This document shows, piece by piece, positions 26,343 through 35,771 of a DNA stretch of 64,000 nt. How positions within the stretch are numbered: position 1 is the stretch's first letter; every line of letters starts with the position of its first letter. The DNA lies in assembly GCA_902526075.1 (NCBI GenBank), contig CABZJM010000002.1, positions 53,878 to 117,877 of the forward strand. The letters run 5' to 3'. The position numbers and the translations under genes were made by a program. This DNA comes from an uncultured Bacteroidota bacterium (GTDB lineage: Bacteria > Bacteroidota > Bacteroidia > Flavobacteriales > Flavobacteriaceae). Under the pieces are notes generated by a model, which had not been told where the DNA came from, made no database searches, and worked only from the letters and a program-made list of their open reading frames with translations.

Positions 26343-28139
26343 TTACTTGAACATATTTTCAATTTCGGAAAAATCTAATTTGACAAAAGTCCTCTTATTA
26401 AATGGACATATCATAGTCTCTTTACAAGCAAAAAGCGAATTAATAATGTATTGCTGTTCTTTTACTTTTAAAGATTTACCGTTTTTTATAGACAAAGACT
26501 TTGAAATAATCTTGGAAATGAAATCAGATTCACTAAAACTTTCATCTGGAAGATCATTCTTAACATTAAATATAAGTTCATTAAAAGATTGAGTAAAATT
26601 TGCAGAATCTATAAATGACGGAATTGAATTAATAATTATTTTATCAACACTTAAATCAAAGTCTAAGCCAAACTGATTAAGAATATCTTTTTTAGAGTTT
26701 AAAATTTTAATATCAGGCTTTGAAAACTCAATTTCAATTGGATGAAGTAGTTTTTGGGAACTAATTTTACTTAGAGTTACTGACTTTAAAAATTTCTCAT
26801 ATAAAATTCTTTGATGTGCTCTTTCTTGATTGATAATTATAAGGCCCGATTTAATATTATTAATAATAAATTTTTTATTAATCTGAATTGAATTATTTGT
26901 ATTAGAAATTGAGTTCAAATCATCAAAATTAAATTCCTTCATTTCATTAGTTTCTGATGAAAACTCTAAAAATTCCATTTTTTTATTAAAGGAATCAATC
27001 GAGATAAATTTTTCTTTCACTTCATTTTTTTCAAAAGGATTATAATTAGGGTTAATATCAATTCCCACAGACGTAGATTTACTTTTCTTTTCAAAATCAT
27101 ATGGAATATCCAATGATTTATTCCTATCAAAATCCAATACTGGAGTAATACTATATTGACCGAGACTATGCTTTACTGAGGCTCTTAAAATTGCATAAAT
27201 TGAGTGCTCATCTTCAAATTTGATTTCAGTTTTAGTTGGATGAATATTTATATCAATCGAAGTGGGGTCAACTTCTAAATTTAAAAAATAAGAGGGATTA
27301 TATTTTGAATCAATTAATCCCTCGAATGCGGAATTAATTGCATGATTTAAATATGCACTTTTAACAAATCTATTGTTGACAAATAAAAACTGTTCTCCTC
27401 TGGTTTTTTTTGAATATTTGGGTTTAAATATAAATCCATCAATTTTTAATATTTCAGTATTTTCAGAGACTGGAACTAATTTTTCAGAGGTTTTTGAGCC
27501 AAATAAATTAATGATTCTTTTTTTGAAATTTGAAATAGGTAAACTGTATATTTCTTCGACATCATTATAAAAAATGAATTTTATTTCAGGGTGGGCTAAA
27601 GATACTCTGATAAACTCGTTTACGACGTGTCTAAATTCAACATTGTTAGATTTAAGAAAATTTCTTCTGGCTGGTATATTAAAAAAAATATTCTTTACCG
27701 AAATTTTAGTACCCGCTTCACTTACCGTCGACCTGATACTTTTTACCTCACTTCCATGTACTGCAAGTTCTGTTGCTAACTCAATTCCATGCTGTTTTGA
27801 AATTAAATTGACATGAGAAATCGCTGCAATGCTAGCTAATGCCTCACCTCTAAATCCTTTTGTTCTAATATTAAATAAATCCTTTGCATTTGAAATTTTT
27901 GATGTTGTATGTCTATCAAAACATATTGAAGCATCTCTTTTGGACATGCCTATTCCATTATCAATAATTTGAATGATTGTTTTTCCAGCATCTTTAACAA
28001 GAACTTTTATTTCGGTTGCCTTTGCGTCAATAGAGTTTTCAAGTAATTCTTTTACTACTGAAGATGGTCTTTGAACAACCTCACCAGCTGCAATCTGATT
28101 AGCGACATTTTCAGGGAGAATATTGATTATATCTTTCAT
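26343..28139 (-). CDS. mutL: DNA mismatch repair protein MutL
   Basis: A 598-residue GHKL ATPase that couples MutS mismatch recognition to repair. The N-terminal ATPase has 'ELLENSIDAKATEI', 'DNGIGMSKRD' and 'TKGFRGEALASI', then the transducer domain. The C-terminal domain is present, but the endonuclease metal motif of MutH-lacking bacteria (DQHAxxExxxxE) reads 'NQERAHQRILYE' and the zinc-site CPHGRP reads 'CPFNKR', so nicking activity is doubtful. It sits directly upstream of the G10-tract rhomboid, stop to start without a gap, and 12 bases after a small membrane-protein gene. Confidence 0.95.
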   Translation of the reverse strand: MKDIINILPENVANQIAAGEVVQRPSSVVKELLENSIDAKATEIKVLVKDAGKTIIQIIDNGIGMSKRDASICFDRHTTSKISNAKDLFNIRTKGFRGEALASIAAISHVNLISKQHGIELATELAVHGSEVKSIRSTVSEAGTKISVKNIFFNIPARRNFLKSNNVEFRHVVNEFIRVSLAHPEIKFIFYNDVEEIYSLPISNFKKRIINLFGSKTSEKLVPVSENTEILKIDGFIFKPKYSKKTRGEQFLFVNNRFVKSAYLNHAINSAFEGLIDSKYNPSYFLNLEVDPTSIDINIHPTKTEIKFEDEHSIYAILRASVKHSLGQYSITPVLDFDRNKSLDIPYDFEKKSKSTSVGIDINPNYNPFEKNEVKEKFISIDSFNKKMEFLEFSSETNEMKEFNFDDLNSISNTNNSIQINKKFIINNIKSGLIIINQERAHQRILYEKFLKSVTLSKISSQKLLHPIEIEFSKPDIKILNSKKDILNQFGLDFDLSVDKIIINSIPSFIDSANFTQSFNELIFNVKNDLPDESFSESDFISKIISKSLSIKNGKSLKVKEQQYIINSLFACKETMICPFNKRTFVKLDFSEIENMFK

Positions 28140-28151
28140 TCACTAATAATA

Positions 28152-28427
28152 TTAAATCAAAAAAAACACCATTATTAATGAGAGTAAAATTAAAGTGATA
28201 ATTATAAGCCGAGTTCTTACCGACTTTTCTGATCCTCTCTTATAATCCTCAACAGCATTCCTAAATTTTTTACTAAAGCTATTATCATCACCAACTGTTG
28301 TTCTAAATTCATCAAATTTTGATCTAATTTTCTTTGGATCAGAATGTTTACCAACATATGTAGTATCTTCGGAGAATCTTCCTGAATAACTATAGCGTTT
28401 ATTTTTTTTTAATTTAAAAAGACCCAC
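28152..28427 (-). CDS. Small basic protein with C-terminal membrane anchor, function unknown
   Basis: A 91-residue protein: a lysine/arginine-rich N-terminus ('MGLFKLKKNKRYSYSGRFSED'), a charged middle ('SDPKKIRSKFDEFRTTVGDD', 'KKFRNAVEDYKRGS'), and a single C-terminal helix ('LIIITLILLSLIMVFFLI') at the very end, a tail-anchor layout. A small gene of this kind commonly lies between ribH and mutL in flavobacteria and is sometimes labelled a riboflavin synthase subunit by neighbourhood only; nothing in the sequence supports that. Co-transcription with ribH (40-base gap) and mutL (12-base gap) is likely. Confidence 0.75.
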   Translation of the reverse strand: MGLFKLKKNKRYSYSGRFSEDTTYVGKHSDPKKIRSKFDEFRTTVGDDNSFSKKFRNAVEDYKRGSEKSVRTRLIIITLILLSLIMVFFLI

Positions 28428-28467
28428 TTTATAAAATTATGAATTTAACTAAATATAATAAAATATC

Positions 28468-28944
28468 TTACTTTAAGGATGCCATTTTTATCGCTGCAAT
28501 AGCTGCTTCAGCCCCTTTGTTCCCATGATCACCTCCTGATCTTGCAATGGATTGTGATTTTTTATGATCGGTTAAAACACAGAAAATTACAGGGGTTGAA
28601 CCTGAAATATTTAGTTGCATTAGGCCGTTTGAAACAGAGCTACAGATAAAATCGTAGTGGTCAGTTTCACCCTTAATAACACATCCTATAGCAATAACTG
28701 CATCAAGATTTTTTTTGGACAACTCTTTGGATCCATAAACCAGTTCAAAACTACCTGGAACCCATGAGATAATGATATTTTTTTCGTTAACCCCTAATTC
28801 ACTTAATTTATCCTCAGCACCTTTAAGTAAATTTGTAGTAATATCAATATTCCATTCAGAAACAACTATACCGAATTTATAATTTTCTAAACTTGGGTAA
28901 TTTTTTATATCAAATTTTGTAAAGTCTTGTTTTTTGGAATTCAT
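28468..28944 (-). CDS. ribH: 6,7-dimethyl-8-ribityllumazine synthase
   Basis: A 158-residue lumazine synthase, the penultimate enzyme of riboflavin synthesis (condenses 5-amino-6-ribitylaminouracil with dihydroxybutanone phosphate). Family motifs are 'FGIVVSEWNIDITTNLLKGA', 'WVPGSFELVYGSKEL', 'VIAIGCVIKGETDHYDFIC' and 'PVIFCVLTDHKKSQSIARSGG..GNKGAEAA'. The catalytic His is in the 'TDHYDF' block. Other rib genes are not in the window. It lies 3 bases after the TPR gene's stop and heads toward mutL. Confidence 0.95.
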   Translation of the reverse strand: MNSKKQDFTKFDIKNYPSLENYKFGIVVSEWNIDITTNLLKGAEDKLSELGVNEKNIIISWVPGSFELVYGSKELSKKNLDAVIAIGCVIKGETDHYDFICSSVSNGLMQLNISGSTPVIFCVLTDHKKSQSIARSGGDHGNKGAEAAIAAIKMASLK

Positions 28945-28947
28945 TTA

Positions 28948-29706
28948 TTAATTGGATGCAACAGATTTAGAAATATAGGCATCAATGTTTTTAGCTTCAG
29001 CACTATTTGGATAATCTTGCTTGATGATGGAAAAATATTCTTCTGCTTTCTTAAATTTATTTAATCTCATTGCTAAAGAACCAGCTTTAAATAGATACAT
29101 AGGAGAAGAATAATTATTATTAACTTTTGACGCTTTTACATAATAGTCCAAAGCATCATCAAATTGATTTAATTCAGCAAATGCATCGCCAATTGAACCA
29201 GTTGCTAAAGAGCTTAAAAGAATATCATCGGAGCTAAAATCTGAAAGATATTTAATCGAATTTGGGTAATCATTCATCTTTAAATACATGATTCCGGTGT
29301 AATATTGAGCCAGGTTTGCCGCATCAGTTCCTCCAAATTCATCAATTATCTCTAGCATACCCATATTTAAATCATCACCATTTAATGCAATGTTATAAAT
29401 TGAATCATTGTTAATTAGCACAGCCTCATCAAACTTCTTTTGAGCAAAATACATTTTATTGAAAGCATTACTTTCTTTTGGTTCCTTAATAAGTTTTGAA
29501 TAAGCAAAAACACCGATGACAATAAATGATATTACGGCAACGAGTCCAAGGATTTTATTCTGATTCCTCTCTACCCATTGTTGTGTTTGAGATGAGCCTT
29601 TATCCAGGGTATTAAAAACATTCGCAGTTGTTGACTTTTTTTCGAGAGCTTGAGCCTTGCTTGATGATGCTTTATTTTTAAAACCTCTCTTCTTATAAGT
29701 AGCCAT
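28948..29706 (-). CDS. Membrane-anchored tetratricopeptide repeat protein (YfgM-like)
   Basis: A 252-residue protein: a basic N-terminus with low-complexity Ser/Ala/Lys, one membrane helix at about 50-70 ('ILGLVAVISFIVIGVFAY'), then a TPR-type helical array ('AAQYYTGIMYLKMNDYPNSIKYL', 'GDAFAELNQFDDALDYYVKAS', 'AGSLAMRLNKFKKAEEYFSII'). The topology matches periplasmic YfgM-like TPR proteins, which in E. coli associate with the Sec translocon and chaperones. It heads the minus-strand run ribH-(small protein)-mutL-rhomboids-EEP. Function beyond protein interaction is inferred. Confidence 0.82.
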   Translation of the reverse strand: MATYKKRGFKNKASSSKAQALEKKSTTANVFNTLDKGSSQTQQWVERNQNKILGLVAVISFIVIGVFAYSKLIKEPKESNAFNKMYFAQKKFDEAVLINNDSIYNIALNGDDLNMGMLEIIDEFGGTDAANLAQYYTGIMYLKMNDYPNSIKYLSDFSSDDILLSSLATGSIGDAFAELNQFDDALDYYVKASKVNNNYSSPMYLFKAGSLAMRLNKFKKAEEYFSIIKQDYPNSAEAKNIDAYISKSVASN

Positions 29707-29767
29707 AGTGTTAATTTAGGGCGTAAAAATAAAATTTTTATTATTAAAAAATGGATAATTTATTTGT

Positions 29768-29775
29768 TATTTTTG
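29768..29775 (+). promoter_or_regulatory. Bacteroidetes -7 box for recF
   Basis: TATTTTTG matches TAnnTTTG and lies 48 bases before the recF ATG at 29824, inside the divergent gap between the TPR gene and recF. No clear -33 element or minus-strand partner is seen. Confidence 0.4.
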
Positions 29776-29823
29776 AATTAAGTGGAACACACCGATTATT
29801 TTCTCATACATTAGTTGCCCTTT

Positions 29824-30903
29824 ATGTTTCTAGAAGAGTTATCCTTAACAAACTATAAAAATTTTGAAAGTATCAAGTTTAATTTTGATACAAAAATTGT
29901 TTGTTTTGTAGGATTAAATGGAGTAGGAAAGACAAACATTTTAGATTCAATTTATCATTTATCCTATACAAAAAGCTATTTTAATCCAATCCCCTCTCAA
30001 AATATAAAATATGGGGAAAAATTTTTTTTTATCTCTGGAGCCTATCAGATTAACAATAAGAAAGAAAAAATTTTAATTTCCTTAAAAAAGGGTGAAAAAA
30101 AAATAATAAAAAGAAATAATAAGCCTTACAAAAAGTTTAGCGATCACATTGGAGCTATTCCACTTGTTATTATTTCTCCTGATGATAGAAATTTAATTAT
30201 CGAAGGAAGTGAAACAAGAAGAAAATTTATTGATGGAATAATTTGCCAGACTAACAAAGAATATTTGAATTCATTGATTGATTATAATAAAATTTTAAAG
30301 CAAAGGAATGCATTATTAAAGATGTTTTATAATGATTCTGAGAAGATGAAGAAAACCATTGATATATATGATAATCATTTATCTTTAAATGCTCAAAAGA
30401 TTTTTGAAAAAAGAACGGAATTTCTATCTGATTTTATTCCTATTTTTAAAATTAGATACAAACAACTCAGCGATGATAAAGAAAATGTGGAAATTATTCA
30501 CAAGACTGACATTTCTAAAAACCAAAGTCTTTATAAATTACTGAAAAAAAATATTGAAAAAGATTTAAGGTTTCAGTTCACAACAAAAGGTATTCATAAA
30601 GATGATCTAACATTTATTATAAATAGCTTTTCTGTTAAGAAATTCGGTAGTCAAGGTCAGCAAAAAACATTTTTGATTGCGCTAAAACTTGCTCAGTTTG
30701 ACTACTTATCCAAACTTAATTCAAAACCAATATTATTGTTAGATGATATTTTTGATAAGCTGGATGACAACAGGGTTAAACAAATCATAAACCTGGTAAA
30801 TGAAGAAAAGTTCAATCAAATTTTTATTTCTGATACTAATAAAATTAGATCTGAAAATATTATCAAGAATGTAAACAAGTCCTATAAAATATTTGAAATT
30901 TGA
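29824..30903 (+). CDS. recF: DNA replication and repair protein RecF
   Basis: A 359-residue SMC-like ATPase that helps load RecA at gaps (RecFOR). Walker A is 'VGLNGVGKTNILDSIYHLSY' (near residue 32), the signature region 'KKFGSQGQQKTFLIALKLAQ', and Walker B 'PILLLDDIFDKLDDNR'. The track begins at a TTG (29815); the ATG at 29824 gives 'MFLEELSLTNYKNFES', matching the family start. It is followed by a lipocalin-like lipoprotein gene whose ATG shares the A of the recF TGA. No dnaA or dnaN, so this is not evidence of the replication origin. Confidence 0.95.
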   Translation: MFLEELSLTNYKNFESIKFNFDTKIVCFVGLNGVGKTNILDSIYHLSYTKSYFNPIPSQNIKYGEKFFFISGAYQINNKKEKILISLKKGEKKIIKRNNKPYKKFSDHIGAIPLVIISPDDRNLIIEGSETRRKFIDGIICQTNKEYLNSLIDYNKILKQRNALLKMFYNDSEKMKKTIDIYDNHLSLNAQKIFEKRTEFLSDFIPIFKIRYKQLSDDKENVEIIHKTDISKNQSLYKLLKKNIEKDLRFQFTTKGIHKDDLTFIINSFSVKKFGSQGQQKTFLIALKLAQFDYLSKLNSKPILLLDDIFDKLDDNRVKQIINLVNEEKFNQIFISDTNKIRSENIIKNVNKSYKIFEI

Positions 30904-31325
30904 TGAAAAAAATCAATTTTACAATAATTATCTTTTCTGGATTAATTTTTTATTCATGTAATGAGACAAAAAATCTGCGATATTTGAACGGTTATTGGAA
31001 AATTAGCTCTGTTCAGATTGAGGGAAAAGAGATTAAGAATTATCCGTTTAGCGGCACAATAGATTATTTTATTTTAGACGAAAAAAATAAAGGCTTTAGA
31101 AAAAAAGTTAAGCCAAAAATCGATGGTAGTTTTGATATCACCATGCATGAAATCAAGTTTAAAATTGAAATGAAAAAAAATGATATATATTTAGTATACG
31201 GCAAAGGTAAAAATTTTGTTGAATCATTAATGGAACTTGATTCAACAAAAATGATATTAAAAAATATGGATGGGTTTGTTTACGAATATAAAAGATTTTT
31301 GCCAAATAATTTTCTAGATGAATAA
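30903..31325 (+). CDS. Lipocalin-like lipoprotein
   Basis: A 140-residue putative lipoprotein: signal sequence 'MKKINFTIIIFSGLIFYSC' with a lipobox-like 'IFYSC', then a beta-rich domain beginning 'LNGYWKISSVQIEGKE', the usual opening of Bacteroidetes lipocalin-like/DUF4923-type domains. It probably binds a hydrophobic ligand or serves as an envelope structural protein; no ligand can be named. The track begins at TTG 30900; the ATG at 30903 (TGATG with recF) is preferred. DUF721 overlaps its end by 8 bases. Confidence 0.75.
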   Translation: MKKINFTIIIFSGLIFYSCNETKNLRYLNGYWKISSVQIEGKEIKNYPFSGTIDYFILDEKNKGFRKKVKPKIDGSFDITMHEIKFKIEMKKNDIYLVYGKGKNFVESLMELDSTKMILKNMDGFVYEYKRFLPNNFLDE

Positions 31326-31599
31326 TAACGCAATAAAAAATCTACTTGAAATATTTCTAAAAAAAAATAATTTAGAAAAGGGTCTGTTAGACCTAGAGGT
31401 TAAGAGAGCTTGGCATGAATTAATGGAAAACGGTGTTAGTAATTACACGACAGACGTCAGCTTAAAAAATAATACTCTTTACATCAAGCTAAGCTCTCCA
31501 GCCCTTAAAGAGGAACTTAGCTATGGAAAAGAAAAACTAATGAAATTAATTAATGATAGATTTAAAAAAAAAATTGTTCAAAAAATTGTTCTTAATTAA
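31318..31599 (+). CDS. DUF721 (DciA-like) protein
   Basis: A 93-residue protein of the DUF721 family: '[55 protein letters not shown]'. DciA, the family's characterised member, is the ancestral bacterial loader of the replicative helicase DnaB. Small stand-alone DUF721 proteins near recF are typical in Bacteroidetes, so a replication role is plausible but inferred. It overlaps the lipoprotein gene by 8 bases and the convergent ndk by 8 bases. Confidence 0.82.
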   Translation: MNNNAIKNLLEIFLKKNNLEKGLLDLEVKRAWHELMENGVSNYTTDVSLKNNTLYIKLSSPALKEELSYGKEKLMKLINDRFKKKIVQKIVLN

Positions 31600-32011
31600 A
31601 TATTTCGTCAGGTGAAAAATGGAATTCACATTCAATTTTAGCATTTTCATCACTATCACTTCCATGAATAGCATTTTCGCTAATTGATTTTGCAAACATA
31701 TTTCTTATTGTTCCCTCTTTAGCCTCCTCTGGGTTTGTTGAACCAATTAATTCTCTGAAATCGTTGACAGCATTTTCCTTTTCTAAAATAGCAGCGACAA
31801 TAGGTCCACTAGTCATATAACCAACTAAATCTTTAAAAAAGGGTCGTTCACTGTGTATTGAATAGAAACTGCTAGCTTTTTCGTCAGTCATTTTTGTGAA
31901 CTTCATTGCCTTAATCTTAAATCCAGATTTAACTATTTTGTCTAAAATAGCACCGGTATTTCCGTTTCTTATAGAATCTGGCTTTAGAATTGTAAAAGTA
32001 ATATTGCTCAT
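31592..32011 (-). CDS. ndk: Nucleoside diphosphate kinase
   Basis: A 139-residue NDK exchanging gamma-phosphates among NTPs and NDPs. '[18 protein letters not shown]' is the N-terminal block and '[21 protein letters not shown]' holds the phosphohistidine (NxxHGSDS). '[21 protein letters not shown]' is the Kpn-loop area. It is a single gene on the minus strand between two plus-strand blocks and has its own TAnnTTTG box. Its 3' end overlaps DUF721 on the other strand. Confidence 0.97.
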   Translation of the reverse strand: MSNITFTILKPDSIRNGNTGAILDKIVKSGFKIKAMKFTKMTDEKASSFYSIHSERPFFKDLVGYMTSGPIVAAILEKENAVNDFRELIGSTNPEEAKEGTIRNMFAKSISENAIHGSDSDENAKIECEFHFSPDEIFN

Positions 32012-32030
32012 TATTTTAACATTTAGTTTG

Positions 32031-32038
32031 CAAAAGTA
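32031..32038 (-). promoter_or_regulatory. Bacteroidetes -7 box for ndk
   Basis: The minus strand reads TACTTTTG, matching TAnnTTTG, 19 bases before the ndk ATG. No exact box was found for nrnA on the other side of the divergent gap. Confidence 0.45.
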
Positions 32039-32091
32039 ACACTTTTTATTAATTTATACGGTTTTACATTTAATGATTATCTTCGTTAAAT

Positions 32092-33102
32092 ATGAATAAA
32101 TCTGAAATAGATAAAATAAAAAGATTTCTTTCCGAAGAAAGAAAAATTGTAATTATACCACACAAAAATCCCGATGGCGATGCTATTGGTTCTAGTACGG
32201 CTTTAAAATACTATTTAGATAATTTTAATCATATTGTTGATATTATAAGTCCTAATCAATTTCCGGAATTTCTTAAATGGATGGATCCTTATAATGTTAT
32301 TAAGATCTTTGATGAAGATGAAAAATATGCACAAAAAATTATTGATGCTGAATTGATTTTTACATTAGATTTCAACAATTTAATTAGAATTGCTAGTATG
32401 AAAGAGCATGTAGTAAAGTCAAATGCACAAATTATAATGATTGATCATCACGAGGAACCATCAGATTATGCTGATTTTATGTATTCAGAACCAAATATGA
32501 GCTCAACTTGTGAAATGATATATCATTTTATTGATAAAATGGGAGATTCTAATAAAATTGACAGAAATATTTCCAGATCTTTGTATGCAGGAATTATGAC
32601 TGATACAGGCTCCTTTAAATTTCCGTCTACTACAGAATTGACTCATAATGTAATTTCTAATTTATTAAAAACAGGAATATCCCATTCTGAAATCCACAAC
32701 CACATATATGATAATAATAAGTTTGAAAGAGTACAATTATTAAGCTATGCATTAAGCAAAATTAAAATTGTCGAAAATCTAAATACGTGCTACATTTCAT
32801 TAGCTCAGAAAGAACTAGAAAAGTATAACTATGAAAAAGGTGACACTGAAGGAATTGTAAATTACGGTCTTTCAATAAAAAATATTAAGTTTGCTGTTAT
32901 TTTTATGGAAAATTCTAATGATAATGTTATAAGGATTTCATTAAGATCTAGGGGTGAGTTTGATGTTAATAAATTTTCTAAAAAAATCTTTGGTGGTGGA
33001 GGCCATAAAAATGCAGCAGGTGCAGTTAGTAAAAGATCTCTTGATGATACGATACATTACTTCTTAGATTCATTAAAAAATTATAAAGAATTATTAATCT
33101 AA
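32092..33102 (+). CDS. nrnA: DHH-DHHA1 phosphoesterase (NrnA-type oligoribonuclease/pAp phosphatase)
   Basis: A 336-residue DHH-family enzyme. Metal ligands are visible in '[13 protein letters not shown]' (DxD), 'FTLDFNN', '[11 protein letters not shown]' (DHH) and '[12 protein letters not shown]'; the C-terminal DHHA1 substrate domain ends with '[13 protein letters not shown]'. NrnA removes short RNA oligonucleotides and dephosphorylates pAp, linking RNA turnover with sulfur metabolism. It is followed after 7 bases by the PPIase gene, likely one transcript. Confidence 0.92.
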   Translation: MNKSEIDKIKRFLSEERKIVIIPHKNPDGDAIGSSTALKYYLDNFNHIVDIISPNQFPEFLKWMDPYNVIKIFDEDEKYAQKIIDAELIFTLDFNNLIRIASMKEHVVKSNAQIIMIDHHEEPSDYADFMYSEPNMSSTCEMIYHFIDKMGDSNKIDRNISRSLYAGIMTDTGSFKFPSTTELTHNVISNLLKTGISHSEIHNHIYDNNKFERVQLLSYALSKIKIVENLNTCYISLAQKELEKYNYEKGDTEGIVNYGLSIKNIKFAVIFMENSNDNVIRISLRSRGEFDVNKFSKKIFGGGGHKNAAGAVSKRSLDDTIHYFLDSLKNYKELLI

Positions 33103-33109
33103 AACAGAT

Positions 33110-34243
33110 ATGAAAACAAATTTTGTAATATTTTTTCTTGCATGCTCAATGATATTTGCATGCAATAACAAAAACAAAGATCTTGATGATGGTCTTTATG
33201 CTGAATTTAACACGAGTATGGGTACAATACTAATAAAATTAACTTATGAAAAAACGCCTGTTACAGTTGCGAATTTTGTTGCACTAGCAGAGGGAAATCA
33301 CCCAAAAGTTGATAATGATTTTAAGGGTAAAAAATTCTATAATGGAATAATTTTTCATAGAGTTATTGATAAGTTTATGATACAAGGTGGTGATCCTCGA
33401 GGGGATGGAACAGGTGGACCAGGATATAAGTTTTTAGATGAAATTGATTTATCACTAAAGCATGACAAACCAGGAATACTTTCTATGGCAAATTCTGGAC
33501 CCGGCACCAACGGTAGTCAGTTTTTTATAACAGAGGTAGCTACTCCACATTTAGATGGTAGACATACAGTTTTTGGTCATGTGGTTAAAGGAATTGAGGT
33601 TCAAGATGCAATTTCAAATGTTGAAACCGCTGTGGCAGATAGACCTGTAAAAGATGTTGTCATCAATAAAGTAAAAATAATCAGAGTTGGTTCAAAAGCA
33701 AAAAAATATGATGCAGTTACAACCTGGAATGAAATGGAACCAAAGCTTTTTATGGTGCAAGAAGAAAAGAAAAGAGCTGCTATAGCTAAAATGGATTCTC
33801 TTGCCAGAATCGAAAAAGAGAAAAATTCAAATTATAGAAGCAATGCTAAAAAATTAAGATCTGGTGTTGAAATTCATTTTATAGAAAGAGGAAACGGAGT
33901 AAAACCAATGGAGGGTGATGAAATTTTTATTTATTACGAGGGTTATCTAGCTTCAAATGGAGTATTATTTGGGACCAACAGAAAAAATATTATGATTAAT
34001 TATGATAGATACTCAGAAGATTCTGAAAATAAAGGATGGTATGATCCTTTAAAAGTTTCATTCTCAAACCAAATGCAATTAATCGAAGGCTTTAAAAAAG
34101 CTTTAATGATGATGAATGTTGGTGATAAAGTTTATGCATTTATCCCATCTGGCATGGGATATGGTTCAAAGGCACAGGGGAATACAATTCCTGCGAATTC
34201 TGACCTTGAATTTATTATTGAATTAATTGATATTTCTAATTAA
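33110..34243 (+). CDS. Lipoprotein with fused cyclophilin and FKBP peptidyl-prolyl isomerase domains
   Basis: A 377-residue putative lipoprotein: signal '[18 protein letters not shown]' with lipobox 'IFAC'. A cyclophilin domain spans about 30-200 ('[21 protein letters not shown]', '[27 protein letters not shown]'), then a Lys/Glu-rich helical linker and an FKBP-type domain (about 260-377; '[22 protein letters not shown]', '[17 protein letters not shown]', '[16 protein letters not shown]'). Both folds look active. It should help periplasmic or outer-membrane protein folding. The stop shares three bases with the convergent pepD stop (TTAA). Confidence 0.9.
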   Translation: MKTNFVIFFLACSMIFACNNKNKDLDDGLYAEFNTSMGTILIKLTYEKTPVTVANFVALAEGNHPKVDNDFKGKKFYNGIIFHRVIDKFMIQGGDPRGDGTGGPGYKFLDEIDLSLKHDKPGILSMANSGPGTNGSQFFITEVATPHLDGRHTVFGHVVKGIEVQDAISNVETAVADRPVKDVVINKVKIIRVGSKAKKYDAVTTWNEMEPKLFMVQEEKKRAAIAKMDSLARIEKEKNSNYRSNAKKLRSGVEIHFIERGNGVKPMEGDEIFIYYEGYLASNGVLFGTNRKNIMINYDRYSEDSENKGWYDPLKVSFSNQMQLIEGFKKALMMMNVGDKVYAFIPSGMGYGSKAQGNTIPANSDLEFIIELIDISN

Positions 34244-35706
34244 TCAATTTTTTGAGGAATATTAGCAAGAACTTTGGTAAAAAAGCTCCAAAATTTTTGA
34301 GTTGAAGATATAGACGCCTTCTCATCAGGGGAATGTGCACCTAATATTGTAGGTCCAAAACTTATCATGTCCATTTCTGGATAATGGGAGCCAATAATAC
34401 CACATTCTAACCCGGCATGAATAACGTTTACTTTCGGCTCCGATGAGAATAGTTTAATGTATGAATTTTTGACTTCTTTTAAAGTATTAGAATCTATGTT
34501 TGGTTCCCAGCCAGGGTATCCTCCAGAAAATGTACAATCACATGAAATATCTTCAAAAATTTTAGATATAACCTTTGATAATTGCGCTTTAGAATCTTCT
34601 GATGAAGATCTGGTTAAACACATAATTTTTAATTCTCCTTCAATCAATTTTACATTAGCTAAGTTATTTGAAGTTTCAACAAGTCCATCTATACTTTTAC
34701 TCATTTCAAAAACTCCATTTGGACAATTATTGATTGAATCAATTAATTCAACAGTCTCTTTGTCATTAAGTTGTTTAATTTTATCATTTAATATTTGAAA
34801 TTCAATATTTAAATTGGGATCAGTAAAATGAAATTTTGTTTTATATTTATGTAAGTTTCTTTTAACTATTTGTTCAAAGAAATTAACATGTTCTTTTAGA
34901 AATGAGATTACTGCACTGCTTTCCCTAGGAATGGCATTTCTAAGGCCACCTCCATTAATTGAACATATTCTAATTTTAAAGTGTTTAATTATTTCATTTA
35001 ATATTTCAAATAAAATTTTATTTGAATTACCAATACCTTTATGTATTTCTGCACCTGAGTGACCACCTGTTAATCCATTCAATGAAATTTCCACACATAC
35101 CTCATTATTAGACAAATCATTTAAAATATAACTTCTGTTCATAGTTATATCTATACCCCCAGCGCATCCAATACAAAGTTCATCATCCTCCTCAGTATCA
35201 AGATTTAATAATATTTTTCCAGATAAAATTGAATCCGATAGATTTAAAGCACCTGTCATTCCAGTCTCCTCATCAATAGTAAATAAGGCCTCTATTTTTG
35301 GATGTGAAATTTCTTTACTTTCTAAAACTGCCATAATTGCCGCTACTCCTAAGCCATTATCTGCCCCTAAAGTAGTACCACTGGCCTTAACCCAATCTCC
35401 ATCAACATACATCTTGATTCCAGAATTTAAAAAATCAAATTCAACTTCATTATTTTTTTCATGAACCATATCAACGTGTGATTGTAGAACTACAGTTTCG
35501 CAAGTGGACATATCAGATGTAGCTTCTTTGGTAATTACTAAATTACCTATTTCATCTTGTTTATATTCTAGATTATTTTTTTTTGCGAAGGATATTAGAA
35601 ATTCAATAACTTTTTCCTCTTTCTTAGATGGTCGAGGAACTTGATTTAACAAAACAAAGTTTTTCCATACCTCTGTAGGTTCTATATTTGAAACTTCTTG
35701 ACTCAT
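34240..35706 (-). CDS. pepD: Cytosol non-specific dipeptidase / aminoacyl-histidine dipeptidase
   Basis: A 488-residue M20C metallopeptidase. The two-zinc site is shown by '[13 protein letters not shown]' (HxD), the bridging Asp in '[14 protein letters not shown]', the '[11 protein letters not shown]' Glu pair and a late '[13 protein letters not shown]' His. The lid domain is inserted in the middle. PepD hydrolyses Xaa-His (carnosine-like) and other dipeptides in the cytosol; no signal peptide is present. It stands alone between two plus-strand runs with its own promoter box. Confidence 0.95.
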   Translation of the reverse strand: MSQEVSNIEPTEVWKNFVLLNQVPRPSKKEEKVIEFLISFAKKNNLEYKQDEIGNLVITKEATSDMSTCETVVLQSHVDMVHEKNNEVEFDFLNSGIKMYVDGDWVKASGTTLGADNGLGVAAIMAVLESKEISHPKIEALFTIDEETGMTGALNLSDSILSGKILLNLDTEEDDELCIGCAGGIDITMNRSYILNDLSNNEVCVEISLNGLTGGHSGAEIHKGIGNSNKILFEILNEIIKHFKIRICSINGGGLRNAIPRESSAVISFLKEHVNFFEQIVKRNLHKYKTKFHFTDPNLNIEFQILNDKIKQLNDKETVELIDSINNCPNGVFEMSKSIDGLVETSNNLANVKLIEGELKIMCLTRSSSEDSKAQLSKVISKIFEDISCDCTFSGGYPGWEPNIDSNTLKEVKNSYIKLFSSEPKVNVIHAGLECGIIGSHYPEMDMISFGPTILGAHSPDEKASISSTQKFWSFFTKVLANIPQKID

Positions 35707-35723
35707 AATTAATCAAATTTTTA

Positions 35724-35731
35724 CAAAATTA
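35724..35731 (-). promoter_or_regulatory. Bacteroidetes -7 box for pepD
   Basis: The minus strand reads TAATTTTG, matching TAnnTTTG, 17 bases before the pepD ATG at 35706. It lies in the 65-base divergent gap shared with the DUF3810 gene. Confidence 0.4.
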
Positions 35732-35771
35732 ACGAATAATTAATTTATAATTTCGTTTGTATTATTTAAAA

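Noticed and set aside
29824-30903. recF together with parAB as a sign of the replication origin
   Set aside because: No dnaA or dnaN and no cluster of DnaA boxes seen; recF and parAB are often away from the origin in Bacteroidetes.
34457-34798. Plus-strand ORF of 113 codons inside pepD
   Set aside because: Lies wholly within a conserved peptidase gene on the other strand; composition fits a shadow frame.
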